A stretch of DNA of 64,000 nt, taken from assembly GCF_963584025.1 (NCBI RefSeq), contig NC_083625.1:3178629-3242628 (forward strand), written 5' to 3'. Of the stretch, positions 23,601-37,500 are shown one piece after another (the first letter of the stretch is position 1; each line of letters starts with the position of its first letter). The position numbers and the translations under genes are program-made. The DNA is from Labrus mixtus (taxonomy: Eukaryota; Chordata; Actinopteri; Labriformes; Labridae). The notes below the pieces were generated by a model, which saw only the letters and a list, made by a program, of their open reading frames with translations, ran no database searches and had not been told where the DNA came from.

Positions 23601-26600
23601 ATGTTGTGGAACGGATAGACAGAGTAAGAAAACTGGGAGATAGAGAATGGGGAACGACATGAGGGAAGTAGCCTGAAATGGGTAGATTTTCTGGATTTTA
23701 GGCTGTTGTACTCTTTTTTTGTTGTTATATTAGTGGCCTATTAGTGTGTGTTGATGTCGCTACGTTGTATGCCTTAAACACCTCCAGGGACAGTGGTGGT
23801 CCCCGGTCTCTTGCACCCTCATTTTGGGGGTCGTGAGTTTAAAAGTTTGGGAACCCCTGCACTAGCCCATTAAATATTGCGGCTCTGCAACAGCACCATG
23901 ACGAAGTTCGGCTGTCATTACTCCTTTGCACTTGAACATTACATCTGCAATGACTTAACAATGGTGTCCCAGTGTGTGGTGTCACATGGCATGAGATTGA
24001 AAACCAAATTCTGAATGTACAGAAACATAATGACATGATTAAGGCACTGTTACAGAATCACACTGCTGTTGTTTAAGGTATCAAATGTTGAGTCTTTTTT
24101 GTGTGATATTAAATCTTTTATCAAAGCTGAATCATAAAAGAAAGAAAGCAGGACTTTGGGAGCTCTGTAACAACACCTCTGGTTGTTATCTAGGTGAGCA
24201 GCCTCATGTTTGAATCTTGGCATCAGTTTAGTCGAACCATTGTAGGCGGACTGTGGAGATCATCTGATGCCTTTGAAAGCTTTCAGCTGTGTGGCTGTTT
24301 CAGTCTACTGACAACTGCTAGACTGCACCTTTTGTCTGCTGTAATTACTCTTTTTTATCTCCTGTAATCCATGCACCAATCCATGTTTCACACATAAACA
24401 GCGTGAGTATGCAGAAATTACGTATTTGTAAGAAATAAAATAACAAATGGAAACTCTTTTCAATGGACCACACGTTCAATTCTTCACACGCCCCTTAACT
24501 TTGGGACAACAGGAGGTCATGCTCTGAACATCCTTCTGCAGGACTGTACTTGCTGTGTCTTCTTTTCAAACGTGCCTTTGTGATGTTTGGGTGTGGACAT
24601 CAGAACGGGATTATGGGTTTGTTTGTTGCTGTAGCAGATCTGAGTGAATGTGAACCCTGAGACGAGGCTTTTATATTCACTTCCTGTGGGAACACAGCTG
24701 ACTGTAGGTGGAGAACAAAGTGCATATGGTGTCTCGTAACATTTTCTGCTTTTTTTTTTCTTTTTGGGAGTTTCCATATTCAGATCTTTGACTCAAAGTC
24801 AACACGTCTCCTGTGGATTTTAGGGCTGTTAAGCATCTGAATGTTTCCTTGTGTTTCTCAGCGTCTTGACACAAACTTCATGTTTGTACATTCAGACATT
24901 TATGAGGTGTCTTTTGCTGTCAGGTCACATTCGCTCTTTGAATATCTGAGTCAGCTCGGTGTCTGATACATTTTTCAGCGATTCAGAGAGTGAAGATGCT
25001 GAAGGTGTTTCACACGCTTGGAAGCAGTTGGTTTAAGTTTCCAGACGCAGCACAGCACAGCACAGGAGTAAAGATCAGGTCTACTGCCTTGAAAAAACCT
25101 GAGGCTGGGTTTCCCTGTAGAGGAGGCTCATTCAGCTGTGGGTTGTGCCTTTCAAAAATAATTGGCTGTATTTGTTCGTGTGAAGCCTGTGTTTCCTCTC
25201 TTGTTACAGCGAGGGCTGGAGGATTTGTGGAAAATGGCTAATTGGTATTTTTCTGACCAATTTAGTGTCTCTGATTTGGAGTGGGATTTTTTTTTCTACT
25301 AATTAATATTCAGGTGTGAATGTGTGGTCAACATAGAATGAACCAACATCTTTATCTGGTTTCTATTATTTCTGTATAACACTGCAGCAGCTGCACATGA
25401 AGACACCTGTACTGATGGCTGAATCACCGCAGAAGAAAATGACACATATAACATTAAAAGACTCAAACAGTGTAAGGATAGAAGTAGTAACGCCTGCCTT
25501 ATTATCAACTTTAACACACTTTTTATAATCTTACACCCTTTTCCTGTGATACTGGTGTTTTGTCAGTTGTCAGTTCATGGATTACTCCTACGGCGTCAAC
25601 GTTTCATAATCGACGACACCTCCAACCGCTTCACTGCTGTCACTCTTCCGCGGGGGTGCTCACTGCAATCAGACGCTGACTGTAGCGCGGGGTCTCTCCC
25701 ATAACTGGTGGTAAAATGTTTTTTTAAAACCACAGATTCCCGCCCCGTCTTCCTGTCACAAATCAACATTCAAAGAGAAAAAAAAAGACTGTGACTGAGA
25801 GAGTGATGGAGAGTATGAAAACACAAGGTAGAGAACGTTTCAGTCACAGTGGTGGTGAGACAGCTGGAACATGATTCATCTTAAAGATTAAATTAATTAA
25901 ACTCAGTGAATTAGAAAACAGTTATTAAATAAGTCCCTTTCCATTTTGTTCATTTCAAGAGGAGATTCTTTTGGCACCATGGTGTGGCACGTGATCTTGA
26001 AGAACCAGCAGGTCAAATATGTTTCACATTCATTCATTCATTCATTCATTCAACCTTTATTTATACTCGAAATATCATTTAGGGGCAACCCTCATTTACA
26101 ATGACATCGAGTCATTACAGAAATAATTAGAAAACACACATTAAAACAGGGGACAGATAATACAAGACTGCTAAAATCAGTCTACAAAAGTCTAAAATGA
26201 TACTAAGATAATTAAGCGAGTACAAAACTGCAATAAACTGAACATGAAACTTCCAGTCTGAAATAGGCAGTCAATGGTTGACTTCCAGAGTCCACCTCGT
26301 GCGAGTCTGACTTTACTCGAGGTTAACGTGATAAACTGGTGTCATGTAACATCTGAGAGTGACGCTGCAGACAGATCTGCACTTCAGCGCAAGAAGCAAA
26401 CTACTTAACAAACTATGACATGTGCATATTATTTATATTATTAACCAAATGTCCACCTGCTAGAGAACATGTCTGAATTAGATTGAAAGCAATCACCCAG
26501 CACCTTTATGCACAGAAAAAACACTTTTAGTAATTTGACCAAGAGCCAACATTTTCAGGATGGTGTTTGCTCAATGTCTTCTTTGGCTCAACGCCGTTAG

Positions 26601-29600
26601 TTAAGACACTGGCACACAGACAGCGTATCTAAAGCCAACACCTCGGGTATTTAGCCACCTCCCAGGATTAGTGGAAATGAGTTTCAGCTAAAGAAACATT
26701 ACCTTCATTTTTGTGAGAAGTGAAAGACCACTGAAGTCATGAAATGGGTTTTTGGTGTTTGACTGATGCCATGTTGTGATATCCAACATGATCGGATACC
26801 AACAAACGTATGTCTGTGTATCTACGGGCTTGGTGACCATATGCAACAATTAAAAGGGGTGAAATCCTCTGGCTTGCTCCAGCTTGCGACGACTCTATGA
26901 ATCACGTGAAATGTAATTAAAATCCTGGCACTTGCAACTGGAACACTCGACTCTTTCAGATCTACAAATTAAATATAAAAACAATTAATCATTCAGCCTC
27001 AGCCGCTGCACTATAGAGCCATTCCTGCTGGTTGTCAGGACACCTTGCATAGTGACGATTTGATTTAGGCAGAGAGTGTGAGACGCTCTCTCCCAGCCCC
27101 TCGCATTACCAACGACAGTGTAAGCTGAATTTTTACAGGAACATGGGTGTTCAAAAAAGCAAGAAAAACAGGATAAAGTCTGTAAATAGATTTAATGTAA
27201 AGCTGTCAGATGAGCATTACACAGCCGCCTAAAGCCAACATTAATCCCATGAGCTGCATTGACCGTGACCGGCCGAGGAGAAGATCCCTGCAAAAACTCC
27301 TCCAACAGAAGAAAAATGTCATGATGACGGTCGCACTGTTTTGATTGACGGGGTGCATCAGAGTGCATATTTGCTTTTTCCTCTCTAACATTGTGATTAT
27401 TATTCCTCTGTGTAGAGCGTGGTATAATTCAGCCGGGATCCCTGAATTAACTTAAAAAAAGCAAAGTGTTATCTCAATATGTTGGAGCCGTGAAGCTGTT
27501 ATCACACCCGTGTTGGATATGAAAGGAATCGTCTCAGGTCGCCTCGCTGCCTCGTGTTAAAGAGGACAAACACATTCGGCTGGAGAGCTGCTGGGTTTGC
27601 TTTTCACCGCCCGATTGGTTGGCTAATTTTCAAGCCTCGGATACATCCATGCCCTTCAAGGCCCCATCTGTAATACCATGACCTATTTGTGTATAATCAG
27701 CTGCAGATCGCTTGCCCGGCATGTTGAACTGCATTTCTTCACTCGATTTCTCAGGGACATTCATTTCAGGAGGGGTTAGCTGCTCTCTGTGGTGAAAGAA
27801 TTGTATTCGTTTCATTATCGCCGACCCATCGCGTCTCCCATATTTGTGCTGCTTCCAGCTGGCGCCCCATCAGTCACATGCATTGATATCTTGCGGCCTT
27901 TGACCGGAGACGATGTTAGCGGCATGCGAGGCGTGAAACGTGGAAATCTGTTGAGCTGTAAAGGGGCGAGGAAAGGAAGCTGGAAGAAAAAAAAGCAAAC
28001 CTCTGACATCTCTGTTCAGATGTCGCGAGCCGTAAATCACAAACACTTCCTGATGTGCATTTTAAAAGACCCTCATGTGTTTTTTTTTGTTTTTTTTACA
28101 CAAGCGTGCAAAAGCCTCGCTCTCATTTCAAATTGTCTCCTTGAAGAATGAGCTGCATTTGAAGCTTCACTTTTTATGTGAATGATTTGCACACTGTACA
28201 GAAAAACACCACATGGCTGCTTGTGTTGCAGTGATGTAGTCGAGAATAAAATGTGAAATTAACTTCCAACCTCTCACCAGTAGATGTGTTAAAAACAGCA
28301 TGAAGAAATATTGTTTAGTGCGACAAAGCAGAAATGCAGATGCACTGAGTTGTAATTTCTCATGAGTCGTACTGTATCTGTTATTCTCCCAGCTGCTTTA
28401 TACACTGAGAGTTCGTCTTCCTCCTCATTAAACATGTGCAGCCATCTGACGGCATCAGGATGAACATGTGAAAATGAATCTGCAGCCTCTAATTTAACTG
28501 TTGCATCACAGCTTAGTGTCATTACACAGTCTTGTCCGCCGTGTTTGCCTTCATTAAATCATATGCAAATAGAACAAGGGTGTTGAACACACCTCTACAC
28601 CCATCACACAGCTTTGCTCTGTCAGCTGTGCATGAGGAGTTTGAATTACACGAGCTCATCAAGGCTCTGTTCTTTCTTAAAAAGAAACAGCAGAGCAAAT
28701 TCTGTTGTTTCACATCAGTTACGATATGATGTAACCATAGAGACAGAGCACAATTAAGTTCCACCCACAGCCGGAGGGGGGGGGGGACAATTCCTCCTCT
28801 CTCCATTGTTGACTTTGTTTTTGTGTGAAGGTGCTGCCTTGTCACTTCCATCTGCCAGCACACAACAGAGGAATGCCTACACGCTGCTGTGTGGTGGCAT
28901 GCACTACCAAAGGAGGAGAAGCCAGAACAAAGCGAGTCTTCAAGGAGACAGGCATGGATTCAGGAAATCAGAAGAGACACGATCAGGGAGCGCTGAGCTC
29001 CGGAGGGGGGCCTAACCTTTAAATGTTCAGCAAGTCAGAGAAGATCTTTTGTAACATTTGTAATGTAACTTTAATTAGGTCGAGGCCGTGTCCCTGGGTA
29101 ATTAATAAACAAGCTGCAGCTGCTAATTTGGTCGAACTAATGCTGCATTCATGTGGTGTCAGACACATCGGAAAAACGAGTTTCCGAGTTGTAAAACGCA
29201 CATGAACACCTGCTCAAGTCGGAACAACAACTCGGAAAAGAACGAGGTGCCCGACTTGACGTCATAATCGTCATCAATATGTTTTGTGAATGTTAACATT
29301 TAATTAATTCAGGTATTGCACATCAACTTTTCCCTCAAATATAACTTTTAACAGTTACATTTCACAGATCTTCTTCTCTGTAGCATCAACGCTTTTTATT
29401 TATTTGTTCCCGACTTTTCCGAACTGAAATCACGTGAACACACTGAAGAACGACTTCCCAACTCGGAAACTTGGACCACCCGTGCGGCACATGAATGCAG
29501 CGTAAGCTATGCAGAGCCTTGTTTTGTTCTCTGTTTGGTGACATGACGATTTCATGAGCGAGAGGGATTGAGAGCTGACGTTCATCCCCTGTGGTCGGTG

Positions 29601-32600
29601 GCAGTTCACGACCATAGATTGTGTGCATGTGACCATTGGGATCTCCATACACGTTACTGCTACGTTATGTTTTCTGTTCACCAGTATGTTCTTTTTTTTT
29701 TTTTTTAGATTTATTTTGGGCTTTTTGGGCCTTTAATGGAGAGATAGGACAGTGGATAGAGTCGGAAATCAGGGAGAGAGGGAGTGGGGAATGACATGCG
29801 GGAAAGAGGCCACAGGTGGGATGTGAACCCGGGCCGCCCGCTTGAGACGACAGCCTCCATACATGGGGCGCGCGCACTAACCACTGCGCCACCAGCGCCC
29901 CACCAGTATGTTCTTTAACGCTCTTTTATTGATATTGGGATTCTGTCCCAACTACACATGGCATTGATTTCCTGTTAAATAAATGCATTAGAAGCCCACA
30001 TTGTTTTTGCTGAATGATGGGGCGTGGCTAAGTTGAGTGACAGGTGGGCAGGTTGTAGCTGTTTCTTTTTTGAAGGTTTATATTTGGGCTTTTATCCTTT
30101 GTTTTGAAAGGACATTAGATCGAGGAGGAAATCAGGGAGAGAGAGAGGGAAGGACACGCCATGTCCGACCTGGAGTCGCTCGGGTGACTACAGCCTCTGT
30201 TCATACGGCGCAACTTAACCGCTAGGCCTTTTACTCCCCGTTTCTGTAGCTGTTTGCCAGGAGACCTAAAACCCAGCTCAGGTCTACCTCTTATCTGAAT
30301 GATCAAAAGTTAGTCAGAATTTCCAACATGGCAACCGCCAAATTCAAGACCTATCTTTTTAGTAGAGCTTTTAACTGAATCTTATTTGATCTAGTTTTAT
30401 TACATTTTGAACCTCCTGTGTTTCCTCATTTAGAATAAATTGTAGTGTTTCCTCAACACCTTTTCTTATCTGGTTATTTTTACCTTAGTTTTTGGGTTGT
30501 GGGGGAGGGAGTCATGTTGTTGCTGTTTGATTTATGTTGATGTAAAAGCACTTTGGCATACATTTGTTGTAAGAAAAGTGCTATACAAATAAAGTTTGAT
30601 TGATTGATAAAGCCTCTCCAGAAACCAATGGGTGACATCACTGAGGCTACGTCCATGTTTTAACCTGTCAATGGTTGCATATAAATGTGTTAATTATCCC
30701 CTCTTGTTGACTTGGTTGTTTCAGACTAAAGAAAAGAATGTTTTAAAGTTGACAACACTCGTCTCTGTGGCGCTTAACATCCACGTCCTGTCGTGCTGCA
30801 TCTTTTCAAAGGACAACATGGTTTCTGTTTGATCAGATTCTGTATTCATGGATCTTCTGTCATCACACCCTGCTGTGATTTGCTCAGCTGCTTCAGTGCG
30901 ATTAGATCAGTGATGTGACTTGATGAGAATCAACATTAACCATCACCTGATAGCGTGAGGTTAAGCCCACACAGTGACATACGTGGCCACAAAGTATATC
31001 ACCCCCCCACCCCCCCACTGCAAGACTTTATCTACACAGCAGTATCATGATACAGTGACAGTAAAAGATTATTATTATTATTATTATTATTATTTTAATG
31101 TCTTCCTTCATCTAGCTCACACAGTAAAAGAGGGCTCTCTGGCCACCAAATTTGGAGCATGTGCGTCCACAGTCCCAGAGCTTTAAAATGTCTATTTAAA
31201 GTCTTTAAGGTGTCTATGCCTGACACCTTCCACTCTTAAGTTCCCTTTCACCCACATGAGCTAAAATAGCAACACCTTCTGGGTTTATCCTTGCAGCCCA
31301 TGTTCCCCTAACAGCTATTTTTGTCATTGCATCTGCGTGATTAAAACCACGGCCCTGTGACATGTCAAGTTGTCTCGATGTGGATAACAGTGCACACTCT
31401 GACAGTCTCACCTGGGAGGCTTGCGTGGCCTTGAATGTGTCACACTTTGTTTTTGACCCCGTAAGTGACAGATGTGGTTGTGTGAGAAAATAAGCGCTTC
31501 AAGCTGAAGTTTAAAACATGCCCGCTTCACACCTCTGTAGCTCAGCCAGTCCCATCTGTGAGCGGGGATCAGTCTTGGATGGAATCTTTCAGAACTGATC
31601 CAAACAATCAAGTGTACCTCAGCGTCCTATCTTTACATGAATCTTATCCTTACCTTCAGTAGGTAAGCTGACACTTTGTTATTCTTGTATTTTCTAATCA
31701 GAGCAGAAACACAGCTCCATTATGCTCCATTAAAGCTGTGTTCACATATGCACTCCTGAGAGTTTCAGGAGGACTTCCTCTGAAATCCTCCTGATCCGGA
31801 TGTGCACCTCACAGCAGAAGACCCTGTCAGATGGGAGGGGGGCACGGGATCTTCCGGGGCAAGACATGATGTATACAGACTGACGCAGAAGTGGTGGACC
31901 AAGAAACACGGTCCGCAATATGACGCTATAATAAGAATATTTGACTTTATATCAATGCTATGTGTATTTCTACACAACCCCAAAAGTAACCAAACGTGGA
32001 GAAGAACAAACTGGCAAACTGAAAATCCAATGCAGCAGGTTCATTAATAATGATCTACACTATGCCATTTGGGTATTACAAATTTAGAAACACTTCAGGT
32101 GCACCCAGTAGACCTTCATGCGATCTCCACAGACCACTCTCATCTTTGGAGGCCCCCCCCCCTTAAACCTTAATTTTGTTGCATGAAAACGATTTCTGGA
32201 GGACAAACTGGCAAAAAGAAAATGTAATGCAGCAGATTAATTACGCGGATGGAGTCTATGGTCTTGCAGTGATAAATAAATGTCACCACCCTGTACCACT
32301 CATTCTCCTCATTATATCCTTCTGTGTTCTCACATCAGCTCACTCTGACTTTCTGTGAAAAAATAGCAGGGCGCTGGAAGGAGAAACTCTGAATAAATGG
32401 CAGAATGAAAAACTCGTCTGCTTGTGTTCACACATGCAGCTCACCCCAAGAGTCTTGTGAGTGTGAAAGTACTGTGAGACTGGTGAATTACTGCGACTCT
32501 GCGTCTCAGTGTTTACTGCAGGTCTCACGTAGACCCGGCATGGTCCATTAACATGTAGACATCAGCTGTTCTCTGAGAGATTGCTTCTCAGCCCACACGG

Positions 32601-34499
32601 GGAAACAGAGACTGTCACATCGACTGTGTTTCTCACAGCACCGGTCCTGCACAGATACCATGTAGGTTTAGATTCCGATCACTGAGGAGGATGTTAATGC
32701 AGACTCTTAACGCTGATCAGACTGGACGTCTCGACAGTCGGGGGATTAAAGGGGAAGTGGTGCATGATGGTCCAGCCGGTTATTTTTGCAGATTTTAATG
32801 GTCTTGGAATTGCTGCAAGCCAACAACAGGAATGAATCATGTTTGTCCATACTGGTCTGTGAGTCAGTGTAACGTGAATATGAGAAACATAAAAATGTAT
32901 TCCTTTTTAACAACTTAAATGCACTAAAGTATTTAGATGAAAAATATAACTCCTCTTGCTCTCTTTGAAAGGTTTATAATATTCTGAAAATACATGCATT
33001 TCTTCTGAAAACCAACATACCTGGAGTTTCCACTTAATTAAATATTGAGGCTTTATTAAATTATTCTTTTCACTATTACTTTCACTAATTCCATATAATT
33101 GTTGTAAAGAAAATGGCTGAAATGTTAATGTAAGAGACTTGGAACAGCAAGGTCTATCCATTTTTGTTTAAGACGATCCACAACTCTCACCAACGTTGGA
33201 TTTCATTGGGACTGTTTCTTCATTCAGGGAAACATTGTACATGTCGACATTTCAGAGTTATACATGTGTCTTAAAACCTGGGCACCAAAAGAGTTAAATA
33301 TCGGCCTGGATAGACGCCACCAGGGGAGAAAAAAGGAAAATGTTTTCTTCTGTATTTTGGACTTCATGAGCTGACCCGTTTACAACCTGGGCCAAAGTGA
33401 GTCTCGGTCAGTTAGTCCATCTGTCCGTCCCTCTGTTCGTCTGTCTGCTTCCAGAGAATCATCCAGAATAGTTTGGGTGTCACCGTGAGTTTTTCATTTT
33501 GAATTCATGCCCCCAACTAAACCGAAATTTCCCCTGATAAACACTCTGGTCCTCGGCAAAATATGTTCACTTCTGCATGAAATTAGCTACAGATATCATC
33601 GTCCCCAGTGGAAGAAAAGCAGTCAGTAATGTTGTTTCTCCAATTCATAACTTTGTCTTTCTTTTTTTTGCCATATAATTACCATTTAAGCATCAAGGGA
33701 CCCATATAGAGGGGTTTATTACACAACTGTTTTGAATACTTGATTCTTATTGGTCAATTAAGGCATTTTAAGTTGAGCTATTTCTGTATATCTGCAGCTG
33801 TTTGGACTGCTAGCTCTGATCAAGACTTATCTCCCAAGTGAAAGTCCTTCTTTCTAAATGTACTTGGCAATAAAAAACGATTCTGGTTGTGATCTCAGAG
33901 ACGACATCTAATTTAAATCAGTCCATACAAAGACGTAAAAACCAAATGTTTCAACTATTTCCAAAGAAACTGTAAAATAATTCACACTTTCTGTCATATT
34001 TGGCATTTTCTTTTATACAGTGTGTTGCTTATTATCTCTTGGCTGATTCTGTTCTGTACATTTATACGTCTCTAAAGAAAACTCTTCTCCTGCTTCCTTT
34101 TAACCGTCGAGCGTACCTCCGACTGTGACAGTTAAAAATAAAACTAAATAAAATACAACACCGTCTTTAAATCCTCATGTGTGAATCCAGCAGACGCAGC
34201 GGTGACAGGAATTAAAAATAACTCCGTAGAAATTGTCAACTTTCTTTATGATGGTGTCGGTTTCTTTTGTCATAGAGAGGCGTCAGAATAACTTAGAGAC
34301 TGTTTCATATCAGATTAAAATCTACTCATGGTACATCTAGCCCTCCCTTCACTTCTAATGTGATAGATAATGAATGCACAGCTGCTGGGAGATGATCTGA
34401 AGGCCCGTCAATCATAAACACAGGAACTCAAAGTTGATTCCTGTTTGTCTGATTCCCATTATTATCTTGAATGAAGCACTATGCTGACAATCTTATGCA

Positions 34500-34561
<62 letters not shown>

Positions 34562-37500
34562 GTTACCAGCATTGTTTCCTCCCTACAGTAGCAGGAGCGT
34601 AACTATCGTGCTCATCAGCTCATGCCCGCTCCCAGACAAAGCGTGTTACTTCATCACAGACACCACTGGCTCTCACTACGCTGCACTGGCCCTGCAGGTC
34701 CACTCCCTCACCCCCCGCCTCCCCACCTCCCCAAATGTAGGTCACACACAGCTGCCACAGGAGTGTTTGTTTGCCAGGCTGTCACCTCTCATTACACCCC
34801 CATCCCCTCAACATCTGCACCGAGGGGTCATAAACAAGGCCATCCCTGAATGCATGCAAGCTTTTTTACTACAGCGGAGAGGACTATAGCCAAAACACTT
34901 CAATCTGATATATAGTGATGAATTAATAATGCGGAAGGGAATGGCGTCATACCAATTACTGTCAAAAAAAAAAGGGGGTCTGGTGAATGTTAACTGCACA
35001 GAAAGATTCCTGTAAAAATCTGGGTGGATGATTTTACTGTGAAACATTTAAAGAGAACATCTTTTCTGCACACTTTGTCCTTTTCCTCTCTTTCTCTCTT
35101 GGTGAGGATCGGAGATTTCCCTCGGGGGGCGCAGTGCCATTAGGAGTCATTACCGTGACCTTTATTTGCCCCGCGGTCTCTGCTGAACTCAGACCGACCC
35201 GCAGGGGTTGAGCGTGGCTGTCACAGCGTCTCTCGTAAGGACACACTTTGCAGTCGGCTCGGTCAGGGCTGTACATAATGATGACCAACCCTTCCAACCC
35301 CGGGGGGTGAACACATGCCGGGTGTTTTGTGCGTGAGAGTCCCTGTGTTGATACATATTTATGAGACAGGCGGTGACTGTTTCTGCCCCTCTCAGTTAGG
35401 CTTCACTTAGACATGACATTGGTTGTTACCTTCTCTGTGTCAGCCACGGTCTTCTGGGGTTTTGTCAAATATGTGGGCTTCGACTTCATCTGTTTGTTTT
35501 GTATACATTTGGGTATATTTGCAGAAAAAGTAGTACGCAAAATTATTTTTTTTTACCTGTTTTGTTGTTGCAATGTTTTCCAGTCTTTCTTTAGCTTACC
35601 TTGATAATGAAGATAAAATGAAAATAGTTGGGCCGCAGATGGTCTAGCTGTGAGGTCTCGCCCCATGTACAGAGACTACAGTCCTCCAAGCGGGCGGCCC
35701 GGGTTCAAGTCCTGACCTGTGGCTATCCTACTTGATTCCCTACTCTATCCTGTCCTCTCTAATAAACGCATAAAAGCCCAAAATTGATGATGACACATTA
35801 GCCTTATGAAGCATTTTTCTGAATACTCAAAGACGGCCAACAGAGAACAACAATTAAAACTTATATCTCCAAGTTTAGCGCTTCAAAGGGGCGTGTTTTT
35901 GTTTATTATTTCTGGGAGGAATCATTGACGACGTTAACCATTCAAAGACATCAGAGAAGAGAATATTCTCTTTTGGTTAAGGTCACACTAGTGATGCGAG
36001 GATACCATCATTGACATGATTCCAGTTGAAATACAGATGCTATCAGTACCTGTTTAGATACAACCACAACTAAAGCAGAAGTCTGAGGCACCAAATGTTG
36101 GATCATTTCTGGTTTTTAATCACCACAAACTCTGTCGAAACATCAGTGTTTTACAACCTGTTAAAAAAGTTTAAAAAAAAGGACCAAAGATCCGTTGTTG
36201 TTTTTTAAAAGCTGCTTTAAAAGTGATATTGAAAAGTATCAAAGAATTGCTAAATGTTACCAACCTTAGGTCAAACTAAATCTTACAATTTGTATATCAT
36301 ATCAGTATGTTGAGATTTGAGTTCTTACACCAAGCAGGAGTTAGATTTGACTGTGCAGAGTTCAACAATGAAGGGCTCTTTGAGGAAACCTAGGATTGGA
36401 TAACCAGCCCAAATCAACTGGCCAACTGAGCATAATGAACTCTGTCCCTCTAATTCCCTCTGGGCCTCATTGAAGCCACCTAGCCTCCTCGCTCGGAAGA
36501 TGAAAACTTCTGCATTACTCGTTTTATTAGCAGTGGAGACATGACAGGAAATGAGGAGGATAAAGGATGAAGAACAACATGAACAAATCTGGTTTATGCT
36601 CAGCTCCATAACCCCGAGGCCCCCAAAGCTCCCCCATTCATTGGTCTCCTAAAATGTTCTGTGTCAACAAAAACCTGTTCTCGTTTAACTTAAGTCATGC
36701 TCTTATGAAATATCCCAAAATAATTAACAACTGTTGGATTGGATTCATTTCAAAGTTTGAATCCACCAGCCTCCTTTCACGCTGACTTTGGCCTGGATAG
36801 AAGATAATTTATTTCATATTTAATGCATAAAAGTCTTAAATTATCAATTCAGAGACTTCATTCCAAACTAAAATATTAAGCTGCTTGAGTTGTGCCAAGA
36901 CTTACACATTATGTAAATAAGACTTTTTCCCAATATGCAGTTTAGACGTTACAGGAACTTTACAGGGACACACTTTACTGACATTTCAAGTGGACTTTCT
37001 TTCATAAATTATATTTAAATCATTTGGATGAAAGCTGTCAGACATCTGACTGTTTGTTAGGGGTGAACGATGATCAATTGAACATCTGTATCGCCTGATA
37101 TCACCCCTATTGGCTGATTTGTCTATTGCCAAATAGCTTGGCATGGACTGATGTCAGAGGTCGATGTGTATCTGACGTGTTGCATCAATTTAATGCTGCC
37201 AAGCCTTTATACAATCTCTGGGAAAGATCAGCAACATGCTGACAAACAGACAGAAAGAATCACAAAGAAGTGATGAAAAAACGTCTGAATCAGCCATCGG
37301 CTAAATTATTTTAAACATCAGTCTCGGTATCAGCACTGATTTTCACATTCATCTACTGTTTGTGTTTCTTGCCTGGATCGACTTGTCACATAATGTCAGA
37401 AGTTACCTTTTTAAAATGTAATATTATCGTTAAACACGTGATGGAAGCAACACTTACAGGACTCAAATTATAACAAACAAGGAGTTTTTATAAAGAAGAT

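Larger units (their letters stand above)
30016..30655. repeat. Older dispersed repeat split by a SINE and a LINE tail
   Basis: Segments 30016-30064, 30245-30340 and 30610-30655 together follow the uninterrupted copy at about 41875-42065: GACAGGTGGGCAGGTTGTAG, CTGTTTGCCAGGAG, ATTTCCAACATGGCAACC, CAGAAACCAATGGGTGACAT. The two gaps are exactly the SINE and LINE listed next. Confidence 0.75.

Noticed and set aside
29822..29900. tRNA gene on the minus strand
   Set aside because: It is the head of a SINE with poly(A) tail and 16-bp target duplication.
34560..34889. 109-codon + strand frame after the AC microsatellite
   Set aside because: No splice-supported structure or family motif, in the middle of a vps37d intron; composition is consistent with chance.
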